This document shows, in pieces, positions 50,534-61,934 of a stretch of DNA of 64,000 nucleotides (positions are counted from its first letter, which is position 1; each line of letters begins with the position of its first letter). Source of the stretch: Rhabditoides inermis (taxonomy: Eukaryota > Nematoda > Chromadorea > Rhabditida > Rhabditidae). The translations under genes and the position numbers were made by a program. Location of the stretch: contig CAWZYM010000305.1 in NCBI GenBank assembly GCA_963966185.1, positions 200,001-264,000 on the forward strand. Reading direction: 5' to 3'. Under the pieces are notes generated by a model. It was not told the DNA's origin. It saw nothing but the letters and a program-made list of their open reading frames with translations, and searched no databases.

Positions 50534-51315
50534 TTAGAGGGAGAACACCATCTCGAAGGCCTTGGTGATTCCAACGTCGTTGGTGTTGAAGTGGAGCAGA
50601 CCAGCGAGGAGTCCAGCAGTGATGGCGTACACTCCGAATTTGGCGATCTGAAAATCGATAGCAGGAAATCATATCAACAAAAATCTACGGAGAAATCATA
50701 TCAACAAAAATCTACGGCCATCTTAGGTTCTTATGAGTGACTTCGTTTTGTACGTGTCATAATCATGTTTGCGAATCCGAATGAACGTTTGATTTGATTT
50801 CATTTGAATGCAAACATTAAAAGCGCGTAACGAAAATTACCTTGGCCACACCCTCTCCAAGGATGAAGGGACGGGCGTAGTCGGCCATCACACCCTGCAC
50901 TCCCCTAAAATTCGTGAATATTGAAATATCATAACGCCTTAACAATCATGCTAAATAGTTGTGTACGTACCAGTGGATGTGCATGACGAGGGCGACGGTG
51001 AGGACGGCGTCCATGACGGGACCGTGCACGAAGTACGCGGCCGGGATCACGGGAAGCATACCCACAGCCCAGTAGCGCTCGATCTGCAAACACAATCCTG
51101 TTCCACCATACATATACGATACATAAATGTCATGCGCATTTCGATGAACACGGGAGAGAATAGCGTACCTTGAAGTGCATCGAGTGGTCGGCGGTCTTGT
51201 TGGCTCCGTCGTTGAGGGTGGTGGCGGCGCGAACAGAAGGCATCACCATGCGCTGGGGCAGAGCGCGCGCCGACAGCAGAGCGCGCGAGCAGCTGCGAAG
51301 GGGAACGGACATCAT
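50534..51315 (-). CDS. sdhd: Succinate dehydrogenase cytochrome b small subunit (SDHD)
   Basis: Four exons (51169-51315, 50971-51083, 50841-50904, 50534-50647) sum to 438 nt (145 residues). SDHD is the small membrane anchor of mitochondrial complex II, holding heme b and part of the ubiquinone site. The N-terminus [22 protein letters not shown] is an amphipathic Arg/Ser-rich mitochondrial presequence. Three membrane helices follow: [16 protein letters not shown], the helix ending VMHIHWG (His as heme ligand in the position of human HGHWG), and [22 protein letters not shown] matches the conserved TDY segment with the quinone-site tyrosine. The gene is divergent from the ILKAP-type gene and 261 nt upstream of ZCCHC4 on the same strand, a spacing compatible with an operon. 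Confidence 0.93.
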
Positions 51316-51711
51316 CCTACAACAGCAAAACATTAGAACCTCAAAAACAAAGTAATCAATCGATGAAGATTGTGAGCACAAACGCGATGAAAAAGGTTTT
51401 CACATCAATAAACACAAATAAACCGCACACAGACAGATAGAATGATAGATGATTGTAAGATATCAAATTACGAATAACAAAATACTCATAACTAATCGAT
51501 GACAAACAATAAACAAAAATAAACAACAACACCGTGAATTTTATTAAAATGCACCGGCACTATACTAAGAACGCATAAAAGCTGCAACAGAAAGCGTGAA
51601 TAGAATATTTCTGTCAAACTTTATTCGGTGTACCGCATGTTTTTTGTTGCGTTGTTGTTTGTGTTGTTGTAGTCATTTCTTGTTGTAGTCATCAATCATT
51701 TCTTTACAGTA
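51316..51711. promoter_or_regulatory. Shared divergent promoter region (SDHD / ILKAP-type gene)
   Basis: About 400 nt separate the two start codons and must contain both promoters. The sequence is AT-rich, with TTGTTGTTTG-like tracts near 51650-51690 and the acceptor TTTACAG two bases before the ILKAP-type ATG. No specific factor site is assigned. Confidence 0.5.
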
Positions 51712-54144
51712 ATGGCTGCAAAAAGAAAGTCGAGCGGATTTTCGCTGTACGATTCAGACGACGAGGAGGAGCTCAAGAGCAAGGAGGTCGAGTCCACCCC
51801 AGCCGCCGTCGCGCCCTCCAAATCCGAAGATGGCCTAGATCTGAAGAAGACCAAGCAGGAGAAGCCGGCCGAAGTCGAAGTCGCTGAGTTGAAGGAGACA
51901 CGTAAGTGATAGTATGTTGTTTACGATTATGTTTTCCCATGTGATTCCCCGCCCCGTGCGGCTGCGTCGCCGCTGAGAATCCGGTCCTTAGAACCGCGGC
52001 AAGGAAAGGACCGTCATGCCAAACCGTGAGCTAACTCAAACTGTTTCTAATACAGTCAAAATCGTTAACTTCAATGCGAACTCAATACGAAGGGATCTCC
52101 GAAAACGAACTCTGGAGACTGCCATCGCTGCTATCTCGTTCGACGTGCTGTGCCTCACCGAGACCTGGACGGAGAGCAGCCAGGCCCGGTTCTGCGACAC
52201 GAACCATCTGTTGATATGTTCCGGATCAGCACACTCGAGAAGACAAGGAGTCGCCTTCCTCGTCAGAACCGAACTCGTGCCCTACATCACCCACTCGCAG
52301 TGCCACTCGGAGCGACTGGCGGTTCTGGAGCTATGCAAGGGAGGGAGTATCCTGCGCATCATTCTTTGTTACATGCCCACCGACCAGATGCCAGACACCG
52401 ACTACAACAAGATACTGGACGACGTGCGGCGAATCTCAACTCGCACCTGCGAGACCCGACGACTCGATCCACGCTACAAGAAGATGAAGACGTCAACGAG
52501 ATACATCAAAAACGTGGTGACAATCAACAAGTTCGCCGCCATGTCTGACCATCGAGCAATAAGAATGACGATACGACTCAATGCGTTCCGAGACACGGCC
52601 ATCAAAACGAAGATGAACAGGAAGACGGAATATTTTATGCTCACGGGACCAGCTCCATAGCGAACCAAACCATTGGAATGTGTATAGAGATCCTGGATAA
52701 AATTTTTGATTTTGATTTGATTTTGATTTGATTTGTAAACATAATTCGGTTTGTTGGACAACCACGACGTTTCAGCGGCTCACCTGGTCACTGGTCTGGG
52801 GTGCCGTCGCGGGGAGCGGGAGGAAATGCAGGACGCGCATAGCGTGTTGGATGGCTTCGCCCGTCTGCGCGGAATGTACCGGTTGCCCTCTCTACCGCAG
52901 TCATGTTGTGTTCTGCAGAACCCGCTCAGCCTTGTATGCCATCTACGACGGCCACGCGGGGGCACGCGCCTCCACCTACGCGGAACACCACCTGCCTGAT
53001 GCCATCCGAACCAGGCTACAGCAGTGTGCGTTAGCCGTTACTTGTTTTCTTATGTCATTTTCACTCAAACCGTGTATGGGTACAGAGGGCAGAGGGATGG
53101 CACAAGCAGATGGCAGATCGTAAGAGACGGGTGCGCTTATTAGGCGGGATTCACAAGGCGGGGTTCACACACAATCATTACTTATTCAGTGTAGCGTTGT
53201 TTTAACCAATATCTAGGCTCTGACTTTGCTTCGGCCGAGAAGTCGCTACGCAAGATCTTCATTGAATCCTACAAGGCCGTCGACGACGCGTTTCTCAAGG
53301 AAGCCAAGAAGAAGTGAGTCAAAAAATCTGGTATTTAATGTTTACATGTGTATGGTATAAATATAAGTCTGGCCTCGCAGCAAGCCGGTTTGGAAGGACG
53401 GGTCTACCGTGACGACTGTTCTGCTGCTCAATGATGCGCTGTACTCGGCCAATATTGGAGACAGCAAGGTGTGTTGTCTCCCTCCTTGCCCCCCTCTTAC
53501 ACGTTGTAGGCTATCGTGTGTCGCCTGCGGGACGACGGCTCCCCCTCTGTGATCGAGCTGACTGTCGACCACTCGGCCACCTCATTCGACGAGAGGATGC
53601 GAGTGCAGAAGGCCGGAGGCATGGTCAAGTATGTACTCATCGTTTGATTCTTGTTCAAAACTGTCATACAGTGTCAGTACATTAATGTGTAACTTGTGGA
53701 GAACGACTTGAACCCGTGACCCGTCTTTAAAGGGACGGCCGCATCATGGGCATCCTGGAAGTGTCTCGCTCTCTGGGCGACGGCGCGTTGAAGGCGCACG
53801 GAGTGAGCTGCACACCCGACATCAAGAAGCTGTCAATCACCGACAAGGACAAGTGAGACAGGGAGGGAGATGTGGACTGAATGTAATCTGTCCAGGTTCC
53901 TCCTCATTGGCTGTGACGGTCTGTGGAAGGCGTTCAGCAACGACGACGCCGTGGCCTTCGTGCGCGACCGACTCGACAAGGCGGCCAAGGTATGACAGTT
54001 GTGTGAGTGTTTGTGTGAGAGGGTATATTTGAGGAGGCGACAGAGTGTGTATGGCAGCGTGTGAGCGAGGAGCTGGCGGCGGAGGCGGTGCGAAGGAAGT
54101 GCGGCGACAACGTCAGTGTCCTCCTCGTCAGGCTCAACCAGTAG
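51712..54144 (+). CDS. ILKAP-type PP2C Ser/Thr phosphatase
   Basis: Nine exons (51712-51901, 52776-52875, 52919-53025, 53217-53313, 53381-53468, 53510-53628, 53733-53852, 53896-53989, 54058-54144) sum to 1002 nt (333 residues). Family motifs appear in order: GCRRGEREEMQDAH (human ILKAP and other PP2Cs have G.R.G.R..MQD.H), AIYDGHAG (metal-binding Asp), DGSTVTTVLL, ANIGDSK, GRIMGILEVSRSLGD, LIGCDGLWKAF and DNVSVLLVRL. PP2C enzymes are Mn/Mg-dependent monomeric phosphatases; ILKAP acts on integrin-linked-kinase signalling in mammals. The N-terminus (KRKSSGFSLYDSDDEEE) is acidic and basic as in the human protein. Intron 1 (51902-52775) contains a defective LINE. AATAAA is at 54247-54252. Confidence 0.94.
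52016..52735 (+). mobile_element. Internally deleted LINE (endonuclease part) in ILKAP-type intron 1
   Basis: A single open frame (52016-52660) encodes the start of an apurinic-like endonuclease: IVNFNANSIRR, then DVLCLTETWTE (catalytic Glu), then LCYMPTDQMP. It jumps to the domain end with MSDHRAIRMTIRL (catalytic Asp-His). The middle part with the usual GDFN segment, and the entire reverse transcriptase, are missing. A 3' tail of ATTTTGATTTGATTTTG repeats (about 52700-52735) is typical of RTE-like elements. The element is in the same orientation as the host gene, which splices around it. Confidence 0.8.
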
Positions 54145-54296
54145 AACGCACACTCCCGGCAAGGGCTTTATCGCGAATCACGCATGTTTTGGTATACTGC
54201 TGATCATCATCATTTTGTTATGTTTATTGTACACTGTTACGTTATTAATAAATTCATTTTCACGAAGAAAAATATTCTCCTTTCATTGTCCTAGGG

Positions 54297-54592
54297 GGGG
54301 TGGCTAGCGCAGTGGATGTGCGCGCAGCTATCATGCGGAAGGTCCCGGGTTCAACCCTCTCGGCGGCCAATGATGTACCGCTAGTCACGGTGGAGTGACG
54401 ACCACCCTCACAACTTTCGTGAGCCTCTAGTCAGAAGTCTGTGACGTCATCTGATCCAAAATTCATTGCATTCATCGATGGACCCCTTGTAAGCAGCTAG
54501 CGATTTGTACTCGAGAGCCTTAGGTCAGTCCCCTTATTGGCTAGGTCGACGGTTGTATAACTTGAATCTGCTGATAAACAAACTTTTTTTTT
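54297..54592 (+). mobile_element. tRNA-derived SINE-like element
   Basis: The head GTGGCTAGCGCAGTGGATG followed 40 bases later by GGTCCCGGGTTCAACCCT has the spacing of Pol III A and B boxes. A tRNA-unrelated body of about 220 bp follows and ends with a run of nine T before AAATGGG. It lies just downstream of the ILKAP-type polyadenylation signal. Confidence 0.6.
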
Positions 54593-54630
54593 AAATGGGT
54601 ATCGACATGAGCTCATTTAAATGATTTCTT

Positions 54631-54718
54631 ACCGTAACCCTAAGGAGTGACACCAGATAAGAAATAAGATCATTCTCGTATCGTAATCCTAAGAAGCGAC
54701 AGCAGGTCTAATTATCTT
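54631..54718. repeat. Tandem 40-50 bp repeat, left block
   Basis: Two degenerate units contain the core CGTAACCCTAAGGAGTGAC / CGTAATCCTAAGAAGCGAC followed by an AG-rich then TCTAATTAT-like segment. Three more units lie at 55408-55535. The left block abuts the foldback element. Confidence 0.7.
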
Positions 54719-55038
54719 TTAAAAGTACTTCCAAGTAAAAGAAGTTGGCTTGTACTGATTGGGTCAATTGAGCAAAAGGACCGAAATGATTTCGATTGAG
54801 ACATGTGCAAACAGTCTCTCTGTACCAAACCAATGTGAAGTGTTCGATTTGTATCGAAATGGAACGAGTGTGTGTACTTTATTTCCTAGTGATACAAGAT
54901 ACTTTTTTGTAGCAGGAACTGTTTTGAGAGCCTGCTTGTACATGTCTCAATTGGAATCATTTCGGTCGTTTTGCTCAATTGAGACAATCAGTACTTCTTT
55001 GTCAACTTCTTTTACTTGGAAGTACTTTTAATAGATAA
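54710..55038. repeat. Foldback/MITE-like element
   Basis: Long imperfect inverted arms begin with TTAAAAGTACTTCCAAGTAA at about 54718-54810 and end with the complement at about 54936-55031. Both arms share AGAAGTTG, TACTGATTG, TCAATTGAGCAAAA and CGAAATGAT in mirrored order. The interior is about 125 bp and has no coding capacity. It adjoins the left tandem-repeat block. Confidence 0.8.
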
Positions 55039-55407
55039 TATCTTTCCTTTTCTTAAGTTTTGTTTCACAAAATTCCATTATCATACACGCTCGCAATTCT
55101 CTTCGATGATTCCGGCGCGCACCCGCTTTTCGCCTCTCTCTTTCATTCACATACAGAGGGGGCGGAGCCAAACGATTGTCCGACAAGCGCCCGACGGACA
55201 CCAAACTCAATCCGCACTCGGATGCGGACTATACGTATTTCGCTTCAAACTCAATCAAACTCTACACAACTTTCTATGACTCTATCAAATAGATATTCGA
55301 AAACAATGAAACAGTGGAAATCACTCCAAATTTAGGAAAAGTGCTTCATCCGGAAAAATCGTGTTGTAGCATTCTAGCGCGCGGGGACATCCAGTACAAG
55401 CGAGATA

Positions 55408-55535
55408 GTTATTTTCCTATCGTAACCCTAAGGAGCGGCAGAAGGTCTAATTATTCTCCTATCGTAACTCTCAGGAGCGACAGCAGGTATATTTATTCTC
55501 CAATCGTAACCCAAATTAGCGACAGCAGGTCTAAA
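55408..55535. repeat. Tandem 40-50 bp repeat, right block
   Basis: Three units share the pattern TCGTAACCCTAAGGAGCG, ACAGCAGGTCTAATTATTCTCC. The last unit is more diverged (CCCAAATTAGCGAC). It is the same family as 54631-54718. Confidence 0.8.
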
Positions 55536-56553
55536 ACTAAAACAAATTTCCTTTTACATTTTAGTAAGGAAAAGGGGGGTTCAAGTTGTATGAATAAATC
55601 TTCAGTAAACGAATATCTACATTTTACTATGATTCTCTTCTTCTTAACTAAGTTCTCACAGTCCAATGAGTTTGGCTTTCACCTGTGTTCACATTTCATG
55701 TTCCGGCCTCTCATGCATGCGATTCGTGGAATTGTATCTCTGTTCCCGCCAGTGTCTCGCGCCTTCTCTCACCTCCCCCTTCTCACTCGACTGCCCTCCA
55801 TGGGTGCACGGCCTACCTTTCCATCCATCCTTGTTTTCATCTGCTTCCCACCACCTGTCAGTGCTAAGCAGACCGTGGTTCCGATTGTTTTCTTTACTAT
55901 CCGGTTCACCATTGATTGCCGTATTATTCGCAGCAACCTGAAGGTGGCGTAAAGTGTAGTAGTAAGTATGCAATCTCTGCGTGATAGCCTGTTGTCTGAT
56001 GTGAGTGTCTCGGTTGGTATTATCTCTCATCCGGCCTAGAATTGGCCGGGAGGAACAGCACGTTAGTAATCTCACGACTCTCATAATCCGAGGATACTCT
56101 CCTCAATCAACAATCCCCTGCTGATTAGCACTATTCATACACCCTCCTTTCACTTCTCACACCCCAGCCGCCATCGATAATTTCGTTTACCGTTACTATG
56201 ACTCCTCTCTCACCTTACACATTCTCTCTACTTTCCGTTCCCATTTCCATGTTGTGCAAATCCCATTTCGAATATCTGTTTTCCCGCCTTTTTAATCTGT
56301 ACACATTCGAAACATTTTCCTTTCCCGCGTCTCTCCTATAATAAGGTCTTTCCGCCTGAATGCCGAGATTACTGTACACTCTATTTACAATTTCGAAACG
56401 AGAATAAAAGGGGGATTAACAAGTGAAAGAGGAGAGAGTGTATAGAGAGGGTGAGAAGAAGAGGGCGTAAAAAAGGGTGAAGAAAGAGGAATCTGCAAAG
56501 AGACACCCGACATTTTTGTGCCACTCACACAGTGTTCCTATGGCTACAGCAAA

Positions 56554-56607
<54 letters not shown>

Positions 56608-56761
56608 CGAGAGAGAGAAGCCATTATATTTCTGAGAGAGAAAGAGTGGAGTGAAGGGTATTCGTGTTCACCAGACACCTCCTCCTTCTCCTTTCCTGCT
56701 CCTGCTCCTTCTCCTTTCCTGCTTCTGCTCCTCCTTCTCCTTCTCCTTCTCCGTGTCCGCG

Positions 56762-56907
56762 ATGCTACCGCAGTCGGTGCAGGACTTCTTCGACGACCAC
56801 AAGGGAGAGGAGGGGATGGATCCGCTGTCGGGCCTCCTTCCCGGGTCTACCCAGAGACTCGATCTGCCCAGACTCAACATGACAGAGCAGCAGATACAGG
56901 TGCGACT

Positions 56908-56996
<89 letters not shown>

Positions 56997-59681
56997 CTCC
57001 GTCTCTCTCACCCTCTCTTTCTCCCTCTCTTTCTCTCTTTTTTCTCCTCCTCTCTCTCCTCACTCTTCCTCTCTCAATCTCGTTCTCCATCTCCCTTTAT
57101 GTTATTTCAGGATGATGGTGTTTGGGTCATCGCCAGCAGTTTCACTATCTTCACGATGACTTCAGGTAGATTGTTCCAACGTTATTTTGTGTTTACGTTG
57201 CTTTCCAGGCTTCGGTTTGTTGGAGTCCGGGCGTGTTTCATCCAAGGACGAAGTCAACATTATGGTCAAGAACGTTATTGATGTGATTTTTGGTGGTGAG
57301 ATTTTGAAACATTTTCGTTATGTCACGTATTCGTGTCTTTGTTTCGCATTCACGTAGACAAAGCTATATTGCTATATATCTTGCGTGCCTCTCTCGCTCT
57401 CCGCATGTAATTGCCGTGTTATGTGAGCAGGCCCGCAAAAGAGGGAAATGGAGTGGAGACACTGGTTATGCAGAGAAAAAGAAACCTTGCAGGTCTCTCC
57501 TATTGGATGTTTGGTTTCGGATTCACGTTCGGAGATGAGGTGAACAAATCTGAGAAAACAAACAAACAAACAAATTGATAAACAAAGTTTCAGGTGCCGA
57601 ACCCATTCATTGGCATCGGCCAGTTCTTCTTCGACCCCGATGACTACGAGACGCAGCTCGTGAGATCGGTGCGGCCCCGCCCCCATAAGCCCCGTCCCTT
57701 GTAGAATTTCACGTCGGTCGGAGCGTATTGGCAGAGTCTGCATGACAGAGAAGTAGAACAGGTTCACAAGGTGACAATATACAGCACGCAAACCAAGGCG
57801 TCTTCTCTATGTTCAGCTTGCGTTTTTTGGTTATGCGAAACGCTTCTTTTGTTTGATGCGTATTCTGTTCTGTTTCCTTGTTTCAATGTCCCGTCACTCC
57901 TTGGTTAGGCATGATTATCTGTGTGATTGTTTGATGTTTGCAGATTCTTTTTATTCGTTTAGGGCTGGTCTTACGCGTCGTTTCTGTTTCAACTCAGTTT
58001 CGCAACCACCACCTCTACTATCGTGTCAGGTGGGTCATAATTATTCTAGACTGATCGATAATCGATTGATTACTTGCTGTCGTTCAGCTGGTATGGCGGA
58101 GCGAGTGCGCCTCAAGGGCTACATTCTACTCTCCTTTCTCCTCACCGTCTCCCACTCCATTCCCGCGCACTGGGTCTGGTCAGTCTCCGCCCACTTTCAC
58201 CACGCCCTTTTTCGAAACGAGACAAACATGATGAACTATATATAGTAACCAGCTCAATATCTCTTTTTTCCACCGTCTGGCGTCTTAGTATCATTGTATT
58301 ATCATCGCTAAGTGCTTTGATGTTACTCATCAGAATGCAATTTTTTGAAGTTCAAATCCGGATTAATCTTTTAATTAAAGATATAGATCTATCAGAACCA
58401 AGAAAAAACATTTTTGAATTGAAAAACATCAAACCCATTTCGTTTTTTTTTGTCTCGCCTAATTAACTCTAATGAGTTCATACCACATCACTTCTTCTGT
58501 TGTATATTCTCACCCCGCCCCTAGGTCCGACAACGGTTTCTTTTATCGGATGGGGGTGATCGACTCGGCTGGCGGCAGTGTGGTGCACTTGGTGGGAGGA
58601 GTGAGTGGACTCGTAGCCACTCTATACCTCAAACCAAGACAGGTGGGGAAGCCAGACCTGTTTTATTATTATTAAAAACATCGATGATGACATTGTAATA
58701 TTGATGAAAACATTCGTGTAACTTAAAAGGGCGGTTCAGAATCGGTTCGGCGAGAACGGCAACCATCAGATGAGCAACCCTACAAACTCGGTTCTCGGCG
58801 AGTTTTTTCTTATTACCTTTCCACTTACACTTGTGAAAAATGATAAATACCACTTTCCAGGCACATTCATGTTATGGTGGGGTTGGCTGGCGTTCAACAC
58901 TGGTAGCACCTATGGAGTGAGCCATGGAAAGTGGCGGCTGGCAGAGAGGTGGGCGGGATCAGAGAGTCGGGGCTTCATCCACTCCCACCAGATCAGCGAT
59001 CGGCACTGTGATGTCTTCTGTCGGCGGGGGAACTGTGTCAGTCATTTGGAGCAAGGTCGCAAAATGGATTCCCATTAATGAACCTTGATGATTTTGAGGG
59101 AATCAATTTAGGTGTCGACGAAGAAGATCGAGATAGACATGTTGATCGACGGGCTACTGGCGGCCCTCGTATCAACCACCGGTATGGGATCTCCTTCCTT
59201 TGCTCTTCATATAGAATCAGTGAAACTATGAACCCCTTGCAGCGGGTTGTCTCTGCTTCACCCCCTGGCAGGCCCTCGTAGTGGGCACAGTCGGAGCCGC
59301 CCTAGCACTCCTCTCATATCCTATCGTCGAGAAGGCCGAGGTACACACACACACACACACGCTCTTTGTCTAACATATCCGACGTTGACTCTATCTATGA
59401 CAGCGCAAATGGCTGTCTCTTCATTCTGTATCCAGCCCTGTCTTGCACTTCTTCTCACCTCTCGATCTGTTCAGATCCATTACCGACGTTGACTTATGCA
59501 CAAATGTTCTGACAACAGCGTTTCACATCGACTATCTATCTTTTCTGACTATCTATTAATCTATGTTTTTTTCAGATCGACGACCCTGTGGGAGTGATCC
59601 CTGTGCACGTTATCGCATCCGCCTGGGGCATGATCGCCGTCGGCATATTCGCCAACCACGACGAGTTCAATGTTGGCATTC

Positions 59682-59745
<64 letters not shown>

Positions 59746-60440
59746 TTCTCTCTCTTTTTCTCTCTCTCTCTCTCCTCTCATACCCCTTTCATCTTTTTCT
59801 CTCAGTTCGAAGTGACTCGTGGTAACAATGGCATCATCTCCAAGGACCCCAGCTTCCGCCTGCTCATCGTTCAGGTTTATAATTTTTCATTTTGTAAGTT
59901 TAAAACGTTTTAATTCAGACTCTTGCTGTTCTGACTATCGCCACATGGAGTGCAATCATGAGCATCATACTGCTATGGGTAGGGAAAGAGAAAGTGGATA
60001 ATACATTAAAAAAAAACTTTTTCAGTGTACCCAACATTCCATTCTTGACCTGCGACTGTCCAAATATGAGGAGCAACTCGGTATGTTTCAAAGCTATATG
60101 ACAGTGGAGAAAAAGAAGAAGAATACCTGTTGACCTATACCTGCTGTTACCTGTTGTTTGCCTACTTGTTGTTTGTATACAGTATACCTGGAACCTGGTG
60201 TTTGCAGGTGCGGACCTGCGGGAGCATGGTCTCGCCGGTCACAACATAGCCAAGTACAAGCTGGAGAAGAAACTCACCACCAAGTAACCTTTCCCACTTT
60301 GTCGTTTTTTTTCTTGTTGTATGGTTACCTACGTTCTTTTTTTAGATCTTTCACATCGGTTATGAAAGCCATAATGCGTTGGAAGCGGCTGACAAGGGAG
60401 GGAAAGGCGAGGAGGGAGAGTCAAATGGTAGGGAGGGAAG

Positions 60441-60487
<47 letters not shown>

Positions 60488-61934
60488 AGAGGGAGAGAGA
60501 GAGGGGGGAGAGAGGGAGAGGGAGAGGGAGAGGGAGAGATCAGAGAGAGGGAGAGAGAGAGAGGAAGAGAGCAATCAATAAATCTGTTTTAGTCGACAGC
60601 CGGAATGACTCCACCGAACTCATTCAACCACAACGTACAATCTACTATCGTCGATGAGGTATTTTCGAAAAATAAAACTTCAATTTTATTACTGTTATCT
60701 GTACATTGTACACATCATTCTGGAAAAAACAAAAAAAAATACTTTAAAGAAGAATTCCGGGGAAAATAGGAATGCCGGTCAACAGGGGCAAAATGATACT
60801 TGGGAACACGATTCTGGCAATAAAAATTATGAGAGGCTTCAAAAAGTTACGTTTTTGAATTATTTATTACGATTCCTTTGCCCAAATAGCCTAATTGGAC
60901 GAGGGCGGAGCCTCATTCCGCTGCCCACCGCTGCCGTACTCGCGCTTTCCCGCCGAAATCTGGTTCCGGGCGCGCTAATGTTTCGGGACGGTGACTCTTT
61001 CCCCGGAGTTCTTCTTTAATTCGTTGCAGATCGTTCCAAACGGCAACGGCACTATCACCCGTCGTGTGAAGACAAAAACGCCGAGGGAAGAGATACAGAT
61101 GACACACAATCAAAGGTCGGTGAGAACAGTAACCATCACTCAGCTATGACTTATTCACACAACTCCTACTCATTAGTTACTACGATATAACATCAGGTTG
61201 CATAATATTTTTTCTACAATCCGTAGGCTCCCGTTACGGGGAGTTTTGAAGCATGTTTTTAAATAGTACAAAAATATATATGTGATTGAATAGGAGTTGC
61301 GTGTAACATAATTGCATTCACTATTAACGATAAGAATAGACAAATGTGTAATGATGTATAGTAGTACACGCCACGTACGATGTGCGATAACTAATGAAAC
61401 ATGATGTGTGCAAACATTGTTTTTCCCTGAATATTTACTGGAAAAAACACTGAGAAATGTTCAAAGAACTAATATACATTCAATCTTCGTTAAAACATCA
61501 CACACGACATTGTTACTTTATCAGGAAATTGATCGATGTTGTCTATGATCATTTTGCAAAAACTTCGAGCTTTTTGTATGTAAATTTCTCATTTGGACTT
61601 GGTTTACGGTACTTCAACGTGCTCCGTAGAAAAAATGATCAATACAACATTGATGAAGAGGCTCTTTGTTAGCCGTCGAATGATCCCTAGTTTGTTCAAT
61701 TTGGAGCGAAGGGCTGATGAGACACATTCCTTGTTAGATTTGTGATCATGAATTGATTTGATCAGAGCGCATCGATTGTCTACAGTGAATAGGTGCTCGG
61801 TGCACTCTCTCCTCTTGTTTATTCGTCTCCATCAGACCTTTCATCCAATCTTTCTATCACACACATTCGCAATTCATTCCAGGTCTACTCGATACGAGAA
61901 CAACCATCGAACCTACGACGAACATCCTGTGTGA
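56762..61934 (+). CDS. Ammonium transporter (AMT/MEP/Rh family)
   Basis: Twenty-two exons give about 565 residues. Landmarks are an N-glycosylatable start ([15 protein letters not shown]), the [18 protein letters not shown] signature, [23 protein letters not shown], a helix with HLVGG (first pore His), [48 protein letters not shown], and [18 protein letters not shown] (second pore His). Such proteins conduct ammonium/ammonia across membranes as trimers. The cytosolic tail after about 59976 is long and basic. The final exon is uncertain: 61883-61934 gives an in-frame stop, but reading on past 61115 reaches a stop near 61154. One intron (58798-58860) has a GC donor. Intron 1 carries a (CT)n(TA)n array. 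Confidence 0.92.
56911..56993. repeat. Compound (CT)n(TA)n microsatellite
   Basis: About 20 CT dinucleotides pass directly into about 20 TA dinucleotides within intron 1 of the ammonium transporter, just after the donor at 56900. Confidence 0.97.
58798..58860 (+). other. GC-AG intron in ammonium transporter
   Basis: Exon 58740-58797 must end GTTCTCG and be cut before GCGAGT to join GCACATTC at 58861. This restores the conserved [13 protein letters not shown]. No GT donor gives this join. Confidence 0.8.
59687..59774. repeat. (CT)n array in ammonium transporter intron
   Basis: An almost continuous CT run with a few TTT interruptions begins about 15 nt after the donor at 59672 and ends close to the acceptor before 59806. 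Confidence 0.93.
60446..60574. repeat. GA-rich array in ammonium transporter intron
   Basis: GA repeats with GGGAGA interruptions fill most of the intron 60428-60592. They read as purine on the coding strand, in contrast to the CT arrays of other introns of the same gene. Confidence 0.9.

Larger units (their letters stand above)
54593..56761. other. Repeat-rich intergenic region
   Basis: It contains the tandem repeat blocks and the foldback element listed separately, then CT-rich DNA, a GA array (56561-56610) and triplet/hexamer CTCCTT repeats up to the ammonium transporter start. Frames in 55600-55950 show no known protein signature and are not called. Confidence 0.5.

Noticed and set aside
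55408..55535. Regular spaced repeats resembling a CRISPR array
   Set aside because: Only three degenerate units, adjacent rather than separated by unique spacers, in an intron-bearing eukaryotic genome.
55314..55952. 212-codon plus-strand frame downstream of the foldback element
   Set aside because: Its first part translates the tandem repeat block and the rest has no protein signature.
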